Of a DNA stretch of 64,000 nt, positions 54,930-64,000 are shown piece after piece. Under the pieces are notes generated by a model. The model did not search any database and was not told where the DNA came from. It saw only the letters and a program-made list of their open reading frames with translations. The stretch comes from Haliclona indistincta (Eukaryota > Porifera > Demospongiae > Haplosclerida > Chalinidae). The position numbers were made by a program, and so were the translations under genes. Where the stretch lies: positions 3,156,631 to 3,220,630 of the forward strand of contig OZ024790.1 of NCBI GenBank assembly GCA_964017065.1. Reading direction: 5' to 3'. Position 1 is the stretch's first letter; every line of letters starts with the position of its first letter.

Positions 54930-55945
54930 TATAGATAGTTTCGTGGCAAAGGTGTGATGGAATGTTCGCGGCTAATATCGACCCAAAACTGCGGAAACGA
55001 CGTCAGAATTCTGACGTCGCGTGACACGCATCAATTGGCTGGAGGGATAGCTATATAGATTTGTACAGCGCGGTACAGCGTTCAGTGGAAAACGTGCGTT
55101 TCTTCAGTGCTGACCAACTTCCATCGGTTAGCCTTATAAAGAGTCGAATATAGTGAACAATTGCTGCGTTTTTGGATGCTCTAGTTCGGCAAAGAAAGGC
55201 TGTATAGTAAGTTTTTTCCGCTTTCCATTTCACAATCAAGCCAGGGTAGAACTGTGGATAAATGCTGTACGTCGAGCAGTGTGGAAACCTCGACGTTACT
55301 CAAGAATATGCAGCTTAAACTTTATAGAAGGCTGATAGAAGGTAATGTTCAACTTTAAAATACAATTTTGAAGGCTAATAGACTGTGTTTTGGTTGGTTC
55401 ATCTTGCTCTTCGTCAATCTGCTGCTCAACTACTACTGGTTCATCCTGCTCTTCGTCAATCTGCTGGTCAACCACTGGTCCCTGCTGTTCTTTGCGTCTT
55501 CTTGCTCTTCATTGCATCATAGATGATTGCACTGTTTTAGAGTGATTTAGCTGCTTGGTCACATCGTATCACCCTTCTATTAAACAGTCTATTATATATA
55601 CATATATCTAAATCAGACCCTGTTCCTTGTGTATAGCCTTCTTGTAAGCAGTAGGAAACACACTTGGTACATAGTCAGGGTGACTAGAATTAGAGCATCC
55701 AAAACGCAGCAATTGTTCACTATATTCGACTCTTTGTAAAGCTAACCGATGGAAGTTGGTCAGCACTGAAGAAACGCACGTTTTCCACTGAACGCTGTAT
55801 CGCGCTGTACAAAACTACAAATCTATCCCTCCAGCCAAAAGTGATGCGTGTCACGCGACGTCATAATTCAGACGTCATTTCCGCACTTTTGGGTCGATAT
55901 TAGCCGCGAACATTCCATCACACCTTTGCCACGAAACTATCTATA
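54930..55945. mobile_element. 1.0-kb element with ~250-bp TIRs and a THAP exon
   Basis: TATAGATAGTTTCGTGGCAA begins the left TIR and its complement ends the right at 55945. The ends fit a TA duplication. The TIRs continue to about 55185 and 55688. The start of a THAP domain is encoded in the TIR itself. The small central region has TCATCCTGCTCTTCGTCAAT repeats. Confidence 0.82.
55153..55335 (+). pseudogene. THAP zinc-finger fragment
   Basis: The translation contains NNCCVFGCSSSAKKG, FFRFP, ELWINAVRRAVWKP and ICSLNF. This is the C2CH THAP pattern (C-x3-C, invariant W, C-x2-H) except that the last histidine is asparagine. There is no ATG: the codon before NN is GTG. The frame ends after about 61 codons. 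THAP domains bind DNA and occur in P-element-like transposases. The right TIR carries the same start inverted, one T shorter. Confidence 0.75.
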
Positions 55946-56099
55946 ATCTATGAATAATAATTATGGTACTTTTTGCCCCGCACCCAGATCCGGGAGTTTT
56001 CCATGCTTATTATTATCAACAAAACACAAAATTAATGATTGAGGATAATGATAACAAGTATTTAAAAATTTAGTAAAAAAATAGATCTAGGGTTGGTAC

Positions 56100-56333
56100 A
56101 TGTTTTTAAAAGTATGGAAACAAGATTGTGCCTGGTCTACAATGCAATATGGCTCTGGAGACGTGAAGTATCTTGAAGACATGTACAGCAAATGCAAGGA
56201 TGTTGATCTAGTCCTGTACTGCATGGTAATGACAGAATGTTGTTTTACACCAGCAGAGGATCGGGCAATGGACTTAAATACAAAAAGGTTTGGTCCAAAA
56301 ATTTGGGACCAAGGAGAGAACGTATTTAAGTGA
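56100..56333 (+). pseudogene. AIG1/GIMAP-like fragment
   Basis: KYLEDMYSKCKDVDLVLYCM followed by a diverged helix and KRFGPKIW match the middle of GTPases 1 and 4. No P-loop, G3 or G4 motif is present and the homology ends about 56310. A remnant of a fifth family member. Confidence 0.8.
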
Positions 56334-57787
56334 GAGAACATACAGGAGAAGTAGAGACACAAGGTTACATATGAAAAAGTACTATAATGTGCTTGGCATG
56401 GGCGCAGGATACAAGAAAAAACATTACAGGGATAAATAAATCTATAGGAGGGCAACCATGATAGTCCTGTTCTTGCGCAAAAGATAACTGCGAGGCGCTC
56501 ACAACTTTTTTCCAGTCTGAGTCAAGAATGGAGGTTGCGTGATGGGAAAGCCTTGAAAAGGGCTTTTCTGGAAGAGGCAACCGATGACCGAGAGATCAAA
56601 TTTCAACAGTAGACTCGAGTTCAGCTGAGAGGCCCTTGACATCGAAGTCACTCAAATCTTTCTGATAGTTTTCTTTTGAGCTTTTTAGAACCTTAGCTTT
56701 GCGCATACTCTTCATGAATATCTATGAATAAATGGTGAATACATGTATTATTATTTATTTTGCTTCCTGTTACCTATGAAGCGCTTAAGTGAAGTGTTTC
56801 CTTAATACTAGGTAAGAAACTATCCATCAAAATGCGTTGCAAGAGGTGTACACAGCTAAAACAGTGGTCAGAAGATCTTATATTCTTTGGGTTTAAAGTA
56901 TGAACTAAAATAGTCAGAACATCATGCTCAAATTGTGCCATTTTGTTGGTAATACCCTGTACTTGTACTGTACGTGTTTCAAACTATCAGAATCAAATTC
57001 TTTGGAATAGAGACGTTTATGCATTTCGTGTAGCCATTTTTGCTTTTTTTTGCAGTGAATATTGGTCAGTTTGGTACACATCCCAATACATTCCTTAGAG
57101 TCATATTACCTTAGAACAGTTGCCAGAAAGTATGTTACTAGAATGGTTAAGAAGATAGACCAATTATTGTTAGTGACAATGCCGATAAAAAGGGCGTGGT
57201 CAATTTCGGGTATTTCGCAGCGGATAGACAAAAAGGCACATATCACATCTTATTCCTTGGGGTCAAATAACCCTAAAACAGTTGAGTTATCCTCTCCTAA
57301 ATTAAATGCATACAAATCTTAGTCAGGGCCTCTACTAATTTGTGGTAGCAACTTGGCAGAGAAGTTGAGTGGACTGATCAGCTGCACTGCTGCACTGTGG
57401 ACTCTGTAGTACACCAAGTTTTGATTCTTATTGTGCGCACACACACGTGAATAATTATAATAACAATTAATAATGAATATAATTATTTGCACAGTTTGAT
57501 GGTAGGGCCCAGGCCCGTGTCACAGTGGGCCCGGGTTCAGGTACGCCCCTGCTGTTGCCTGATGCAAGCCTGTATAAGGCTTGTCGTGAGTTTCAACACT
57601 GTATCAGTAATCACTTAATGAGATACCGCAAGCTACAGCACTGTATCAATATTGCTATCGAGCTGGTATCAGCTAACAACATTGATTCAATATTGGATAT
57701 TAATTTTTGGGTGTAGTAATTATTATTAAAGAGTTAATGGGCGTGTCACGCGCGCTCTCGAGCTCGCTCGAGAGTCTCGATCACGCC
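56334..57787. other. No gene seen
   Basis: No supported exon between the fragment and GTPase 4. GGGCCCAGGCCC-type GC-rich dyads lie near 57505-57535. Confidence 0.55.
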
Positions 57788-59110
57788 ATGTCTGACACAG
57801 AGTTACTACAGCCACCTCAGGAGTCAGAAAAACTAAGCATTTTAGTATGTGGCAGGAGTGGTGTAGGGAAATCGTCGCTTGTAAACAGCTTGGTTGGAAG
57901 AGATGTATGTCAAATAGGCGACCCGGGACTAGCGGTTGATGAAGACGAGGATGAAGATTCTTTAGGTGCGTGTACCAAGTTAACAAAGGAAAGCCGTCTA
58001 GAATTGGGAAACGGCATTCAAATTTCCATTTATGACTCTCCTGGTCTACAAGATGGCACAAATGATGAGGAAGCGTATCTTGACGACATGTACACCAAGT
58101 GTAAAGATGTTGATCTTGTCCTGTACTGCATGGAGATGAATGATCCTCGTTTCCGGAGAGAAGAGGCTCGTGCAATTGACATGATTACACGGAGATTTGG
58201 TCCTGCTGTTTGGAAGCGATGTGTACTTGTGCTGACTAAAGCCAATTTAGTCCGTGTTAATACAAAATATGCCAAAACACCTGCCTTATACCATGAAAAC
58301 CTATTCAAAAATAAGCGATCTAAGTTTCTTTCAGTACTCAGAGATAGCATCGGTGACAAGACTCTAGTAAGCTTCTCGGTAGTTGCAGCAGGCCATCATC
58401 GATCGAATGAAGACGAGCAATGGCGTGATCGTTATTTATATTTTGCTTCCGAAAACTCCAAAACTAATGATCCACAAGGTGGTGGTAATAGTGATGGTGT
58501 TGATTTTATTGCTGAACTTTGGGTGACATGTCTTGAAACAATACCAGAATCTTCACGTGTTACATTCTTGCAAGCTACAGCATCAAATGGTCGTATTAAA
58601 CAAGTTCCTGAAATCCTGAAGATGATCTTGGAAGCATCTAACAAACAGGCACACCATCCTCCTGAGAACAAGACTCCAGAGGGGCCAGGTCAAAGGGATG
58701 GTACGAAGAAGACTCCAGAGGGCCCAGGTCAAAGTGGTGGTACGAAGAAGACTCCAGAGGGCCCAGGTCAAAGTGGTGGTACGAACAAGACTCAAAATAA
58801 TGGTGGCTATAAAAACACATTTTCACCTTCTGACCAACAAAGTAAGAGAATTGAAGAAGCGATGGGTTTTTGGTCGTATCTTTTTGGATCACTTGCCGGT
58901 GCAGTTGCAGGAGCAGGAGCAGGAGCATATGCAATTAAAGGTGCTAAAATTGGTGCTTGGTTGGGATCATCAGCTGGGCCTGTAGGAGCAGGTGTAGGAG
59001 CATTAGCTGGTGGTATTGTTGGTGCAGCTGGTGTTGCAGCTGTTGGATATGCAATCAAACAATATAGCAGCAGCGACACTGCTAGCAGCAAAAAAGAAAA
59101 AAAAGAGTAG
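57788..59110 (+). CDS. AIG1/GIMAP-like GTPase 4 with repeat linker and glycine-rich tail
   Basis: 440 residues from ATG 57788 (MSDTELLQPPQES), preferred over the ATG at 57707 because it matches the leader length of GTPase 2. G1 GRSGVGKS (22-29), acidic insert DEDEDEDS, G3 DSPG (83-86), G4 TKAN (150-153), ELWVTCLETIPESSRVTF near 270. The linker has three GPGQSGGTKKTPE-type units. The tail is about 75 residues with GAVAGAGAGAY, GSSAGPVGAGVGALAGG and GIVGAAGVAAVGYA, then KKEKKE. It appears complete and is the best reference for the family here. Confidence 0.92.
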   Translation: MSDTELLQPPQESEKLSILVCGRSGVGKSSLVNSLVGRDVCQIGDPGLAVDEDEDEDSLGACTKLTKESRLELGNGIQISIYDSPGLQDGTNDEEAYLDDMYTKCKDVDLVLYCMEMNDPRFRREEARAIDMITRRFGPAVWKRCVLVLTKANLVRVNTKYAKTPALYHENLFKNKRSKFLSVLRDSIGDKTLVSFSVVAAGHHRSNEDEQWRDRYLYFASENSKTNDPQGGGNSDGVDFIAELWVTCLETIPESSRVTFLQATASNGRIKQVPEILKMILEASNKQAHHPPENKTPEGPGQRDGTKKTPEGPGQSGGTKKTPEGPGQSGGTNKTQNNGGYKNTFSPSDQQSKRIEEAMGFWSYLFGSLAGAVAGAGAGAYAIKGAKIGAWLGSSAGPVGAGVGALAGGIVGAAGVAAVGYAIKQYSSSDTASSKKEKKE

Positions 59111-59791
59111 CTGACTAGTGATTGGACATAAAAATTTGATCTTTATAATGTAATTGTGACATTTTTTTAGTAATTTGGTATTATAATTATTTAAAAATCA
59201 TTGCATGTAGGATGTTCTGAGAAAGTGTTCTTGGAATGACGAACTTTTCGATAGAACAAAAAATGTTGGTACTCCTCCCACCACAGTAAACCTGCATGAG
59301 GTCACATGACATGAGCAGAAGATGTACACAACATCTGACAAACCAGTTTGATGAGATTGTAGCACTCAGAGAGTATGATGCGTCAACTGCAACAAATTTT
59401 CCAGTAGCTAGCTCCTTATAACACAGCTGAAGACAAGATGAACAGCATGAGACATTGAACATGAAGCTATTCTGATGTGAGCTGAGCTACTCTAAATCCA
59501 TGCAGAAAGACCCAGTGTACTATTTTGGTACTATACTAGCTAACCCTTGGTCTATTCAGGGGCAGGCTTGACACAAACTTCACATGCACTACATACACAA
59601 AGAGAGAATGATAGGATATTTTTTACTTGAATAGTAGAGGGTGTGTAGTGGTGTTGCTGATCCCATGGAAGAGGATCAGATAGTACAGCATGAATATGAT
59701 CAATAAACATAAGAAAAGAAATAGTGGTGGGACCATACATACACTGAACTAGTGTTCAATTACCTGTCTTCCTCTCTAAATAGATAGATAG
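59111..59791. other. 3' flank related to that of GTPase 2
   Basis: ATGTTCTGAGAAAGTGTTCT (59214) and GAATAGTAGAGGGTGTGTAG (59629) have counterparts at 52227 and 53072 in the same order. Supports a segmental duplication including the gene. Confidence 0.6.
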
Positions 59792-60262
59792 ATATAACGC
59801 AGCTTGAAACGTTGCACAATAGTCTACACCAAGGAATAATTTGGGAATAATCGACATCGTACGGATACGCATTTTTCTAGCCAAAATTCTCTCCTGGCTA
59901 ACCGTGCAGCAAAGGTTACCAGCTGAAATTCGACTCTTATAAACCATCTCTAGGTGCTGACGAAGAGTTTTGTTGACCCACGCTGAACGTAGCTGTTCTA
60001 TGCATCGACAAACATGGACGTCACTGAAAAATCAACCATGATTTTGGATGTAAAAGTGTTTTTCTTAAAATCAGAAAAAGTAAATGCAGAAATTCTTCGT
60101 CAGCACCTAGAAATGGTTTATAAGAGTCGAATTTCAGCTCACCGGTAACCTTTGCTGCTCGGTTAGCCAGGAGAGATTTTTGGCTAGAAAAATGCGTATC
60201 CGTACAATGTCGATTACTTTCCTTGGTGTAGAATATTGTGCAACGTTTCAAACTGCATTATA
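59792..60262. mobile_element. 471-bp foldback MITE
   Basis: TATAACGCAGCTTGAAACGT and its complement at the ends, arms ~190 bp with several mismatches. TA at the ends fits a TA duplication. No coding sequence. Confidence 0.82.
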
Positions 60263-61078
60263 CATTGAGACACACTCATTGATGCATCAGAGCGAGTTTC
60301 ACGCTGCTAGTGTTGCTCTGTCACGAGCTGCAGATAAAAGAACTAGCCCTACTAAATAATTTGGTTTCGTCCACCAAGCTTAGCTACTGTTGCTTCGGCG
60401 AGTGATCTTGCACACTGACAGACTTCAATATCACTACATCTAACTTTTTATGATAGCAATGAGCTGCAGTAAAGTATAGTTGAGTCAACTACTGCTGTAA
60501 ATTTTAGTCAAAATTCAACCTACGTCGATTTCTATCTTATTTTGCATTGCAGTTCTGTTGAATACTCCAACTGTAGTTGATGTTACGGTGCTGAGTATGC
60601 AGCAGCAAGGTTGTTCAACCACTCACTGGTAATTTCTGTCATGCAAACAGCAGTTACAGGCATTTTACACAAAAATTTCGTTCCCAGCCTAATTCGGTTG
60701 CTCAATAATCTAAAGTCAAGCCTGGATTAGTAGTCTTGGCAACTGCAGTAAGTTGATGGAGTCTTTCATCGCTTAACATCGAAAGTAACAGTTTTGGCAA
60801 CTTGCACCAAGCTTGCAGGGTTGCACAGACCAAACTTTAGAAGTGTCCGGAATTAGGGTCCGCCCCCTAAAATTGAAGAGTTCCAAATAGCGGCAAACAA
60901 ACCTGCCGCTCGTTTACAAATCGAACAATTACTGCTAGAATTATACAGTGTCGTCAAGAAGAAGGCCCGAGGATTCTACTAAAGTGTAACACTTGAAACT
61001 TTCGCCCGTAGAAATTACTGAAATTCCGATAATAGCACAACGTGTCCGGAATTAGGGGCGGTTACCTTACAGCGATCT
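60263..61078. other. No gene seen
   Basis: GTGTCCGGAATTAGGG occurs twice (about 60844 and 61042). No supported exon. Confidence 0.55.
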
Positions 61079-61142
61079 TGCACCGAGAGCGATGACGTCA
61101 GCAATTGTATTTGTATTACTGACGTCATCGCTTTCGGTGCAT
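61079..61142. repeat. Inverted repeat
   Basis: GCACCGAGAGCGATGACGTC and its near-complement flank AGCAATTGTATTTGTATTAC. Confidence 0.8.
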
Positions 61143-61438
61143 GCAAGTCACTGCAAGATCTCTGTGGGCCACGCCCAACTAGCTGTAGCTGCTCGTGTGT
61201 TCCTCGGTCATCTATGGTGCTAGAAGGTTCCTCATGGATGCTTTTCTACTTGTTAGACTGTTTTTAGTTCTGGCACGTCATGTCTGACCGTGAGTCACTC
61301 GATTATGTATCACCCGACCCCGACGTCACACACTCACTGCATGATTTATGATTCATGATTTAAGCCAGGAATACCCGAACTATTCTTTCTTGTTGTCCTG
61401 GCTATTACTTGCCCGTTTTCAGTACACGGAAAATGGGT

Positions 61439-61725
61439 CAGGGTGCGGCGACTCCAATGTACGCTGTACTTGCGGCCGCGACCGGGATCAAATTGAAATC
61501 AATGGATCAAGATCGCCTAACAGCATGAGTCAAGAAATCAAGAGCGCATTTTGGTGCAGATCAGCCAATCAAGAACTGATTTAGCGCGATCAAAATAGTA
61601 TATTTCCGTGCACGCCCGCACACGACTACAGCGTTTCCGTTCTCAACCGTATATCCATAGTATCTCGTGAATTTGATCCCGGCCGCGGCCGCAAGTACAG
61701 GATACATTGGAGTCGCCACCCCCTG
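61439..61725. mobile_element. 287-bp MITE
   Basis: CAGGGTGCGGCGACTCCAAT against its complement (GGAGTCGCCACCCCCTG). ATGGGT flanks both sides (61433-61438, 61726-61731). GCGGCCGC lies inside each arm. Confidence 0.7.
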
Positions 61726-62253
61726 ATGGGTGTACCCACACTCCAATAGCACTTGCCGTATTTGGAACAAAATTATTTCGTACTCTGCAATCACGAGAGA
61801 CCCACATAGGGGTGGATGGGTCGTGGGGGAGGGCGAGAGGTGGCATTTTTTTTGGCGCTCTGGCAAAAGTAGATGTATCCTCTTCCATCGCTCTTGCTGG
61901 TAGGGAATTTTTGCCGAAATCATGTCTTCTCATTAAATATTCGTCCCTCTCTAACTTACAGACAGAGACCTTTTTGCAAAATCCTATACATACGTTTCTT
62001 CCTTGTGTACCAAAGTTTATGTCTGACATTTTGTGTGGGTGTGGCATGCTCAGGAAAGAAACGCAACTTTTCGTCATTTGGTGGGGCTTGCTACGCCCAC
62101 AAGATGAATGGCGACTTTCTTGGGTGATCAGTGTGACTGAGCAAGCCTTCAACTAACAGTAGAAACCAAAATATTCGTAATCCCGATGTTTGGGAATTCC
62201 ACTCTTAACACAATGTTTAAATTTAATAAATACTTCATTTTTTGTGTATGCAG

Positions 62254-62541
62254 GCTCTCCAACACTTCAACAGCTCTCGATTGAACTGAAAAAGGTAGAG
62301 CCGAACTGGTTCGTGTTTGGTATAAGGCTAGGTGTCCCTACCTATCAACTGAAGAAGATTGAGAAGGAATACCAGAAAGAGTCAAAGCGATGTATGATAG
62401 AGATGTTGGACTACTGGTTAAATAACAATACTAGTTCTTCTACACACACTATATGGAATGATGTGGTATTAGCACTGGAGGAAATTGACAATAAAGCTCT
62501 TGCTACTCAGATTAGACGTGACCACCTTTCCACAACTCAAG
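62254..62541 (+). CDS. Death-domain exon
   Basis: An internal exon between a GTATGCAG acceptor and a GTGTAT donor encodes LQQLSIELKKVEPNWFVFGI, RLGVPTYQLKKIEKEY, MIEMLDYWLNNN and WNDVVLALEEIDNKALATQI. The helix spacing, LG-turn and late tryptophan fit the death domain used for adaptor assembly in apoptosis and innate immunity. The exon starts in phase 1, so an upstream exon is needed. A candidate is ATG 61280 (MSDRESLDYV), but the join could not be shown. The rest of the protein was not found. Confidence 0.65.
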
Positions 62542-63118
62542 GTGTATGTGCGTTATTGTTAGAGTAGAAAATTATCGGGGGATCCAGCATGATACAGTGC
62601 TAATTATTTTTTGGGGTATTGCCTGACAATAAGCCTTACCCATGAAATACTAAAGCCCCATTTACACGAGGCGTTTAATCCGGTTTGGAAGCTAGCTTAG
62701 TTTGAAAACGCTCTTCGTGTGGACGCTCCAAACCAGTTACTAAACCGGATTAGTTAATCCACATCCGCAATAGTTCATTAAGTAAGAGTATGCAGCCTTC
62801 AATATACCCTGTTGGACGGTGTTGGACATTTTCTAAGTCACAGGTTTACAGTGCTTTTCTAGAGGAGCCACTTTTTGTGATTTTGTTAACAAGAATTCAT
62901 TTTATCACAAATTGTAACTGTAGCTTTTATAACACTAAAACTTGCTCATAGCTTTCACATATCATTCTACAGTGTGTGTGCAAGCTCTGAAGAGTTTCCA
63001 TGGAATGCTTCGAAAGTTAGAAAGGATCAAGTGACAGGTGGTAAATTTGCCCAGTAGCAAAAGTGTTTAAGCCAGGAAAAGTGCATTTGGCTGAGTAAAG
63101 AACAGTGACTTTGCAACC
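62542..63118. other. No gene seen; MITE remnants
   Basis: A foldback-like TTAATCCGGTTT...AAACCGGATTAG pair lies at 62686-62756, and one arm of the 32441-32687 element at 62770-62850. Confidence 0.55.
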
Positions 63119-64000
63119 AGCTCGCACAATGGTTCATCTTTCACCACAGCAAGTTTGGAAGCTTAACTCACTTGCATAACATTTTGCAGGCCAGAAATGC
63201 TACAAAAACTGGTGTTTTTGTGGTCCAAAATGTGTTTAGGCTGGCATTTGCGCATTTTTGAGAGTTAAGAACGCAGGTTTGTGCAATAGATAGTCAGATG
63301 GCTGAATTTTTCACTGGCGTTGGAATTATCAGTGTAGCTCAAAGCATGCGTGCAAGCGATCGTCAAGAAGTGGCAGCACTCCAAAGCGCTTCGTTTCTCT
63401 ATCGCGTTAATGAGATTCATGCATCTATAAAAAGTTGTTATCGATGACGCGTTTCCGTTGGCGCAGGGCCGTTCTTGCTGACCGCCTTCAAGATGGCTAC
63501 GGATCGATAGTCGTGTTCTTGCTTCGTTCTCGCTGAATTGCAGTATTAGTTGATCAAAAGTTGATTATAACGCTATAAAACTACAATTTAGCGAGAACAA
63601 AGCAAAAACACAACTATCGATCGGTAGCCGTCTTGAAGGTGGTCAGCAAGAACGGCCCTGCGCCAACGGAAACGCGTCATTGATAACAACTTTTATAGAT
63701 GAATCTCATTAACGCGATAAAAAACGAAGCGCTCTGGAGTGCTGCCACTTCTCGAGGATCGCTTGCACGCATGCTTTGAGCTACACTGATAATTCCAACG
63801 CCAGTGAAAAATTCAGCCATCTGACTATCCGTTGCACAAACCTGCGTTCTTAACTCTCAAAAATGTGCAAATGCCAGCCTAAACACATTTTGGACCACAA
63901 AAACACCAGTTTTTGTAACATTTCTGGCTTGCAAAATGTTATGCAAGTGACTTAAGCTTCCAAATTTGCTGTGGTGAAAGATGAATCATTGTGCGAGCTG
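63119..64000. mobile_element. Large palindrome, arms at least 420 bp, continues past the window
   Basis: CCAGCTCGCACAATGGTTCA near 63118 is the near-complement of the last bases of the window. The two halves match through CGCGTTTCCGTTGGCGCAGG and meet near 63560. The left arm may extend further left, so the true ends are unknown. No coding content recognised. Confidence 0.88.

Noticed and set aside
61561..62156. ORFs of 120-169 codons over the 61439-61725 MITE
   Set aside because: They cross the inverted repeat on both strands and show no family motif or splice context.

Overview
The window reads as animal nuclear DNA, most likely from a sponge or a similar early-branching marine invertebrate (inference). 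The reasons are many short GT-AG introns, AIG1/GIMAP-type GTPases beside a death-domain exon and a second all-helical exon, a Ty3/Gypsy element, and dense DNA transposons, MITEs and foldback repeats. There are no operons, and host coding sequence is a small fraction of the 64 kb.

Layout. 1-4140: decayed minus-strand Ty3/Gypsy retrotransposon with one LTR in view. 5990-6632: foldback element whose arms are in-frame tandem repeats. 7056-19987: a 12.9-kb DNA transposon with ~159-bp terminal inverted repeats. It carries a ~30-exon KDZ-like (Zisupton/HMGXB3-related) gene with C2H2 fingers, SWIM finger, cysteine cluster, SAP-like segment, KDZ core and C48/Ulp1 peptidase. The gene is broken by a hAT-type MITE with a perfect 8-bp target duplication. 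20-31 kb: nested MITEs, foldbacks, tRNA-derived modules, a 200-N gap, and two exons of a REXO1-like exonuclease. 30989-31444: start of an unrecognised helical-domain gene. 32.9-35.9 kb: a LINE reverse-transcriptase fragment next to a hAT transposase pseudogene that is itself interrupted by another repeat.

37.6-59.1 kb is a cluster of AIG1/GIMAP GTPase genes. Four are substantial and one is a fragment. One gene is split inside its P-loop by a 10.8-kb CACTA-type transposon (39426-50205) with a 3-bp target duplication, and the coding frame matches across the insertion. That transposon contains a 1.8-kb piggyBac-like element, a TA-flanked MITE, a second member of the 7-bp-TSD MITE family seen at 18.5 kb, and a 102-bp tandem array. 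Two GTPases have low-complexity repeat linkers followed by glycine-rich hydrophobic tails. A third has a C-terminal single-pass anchor.

59-64 kb holds more foldbacks, one death-domain exon, and the start of a very large palindrome that runs off the window.

The most notable items are the KDZ/C48 element, the P-loop insertion, and the GTPase family with repeat linker and glycine-zipper tail close to death-domain genes, which may be innate-immunity or cell-death genes (inference).
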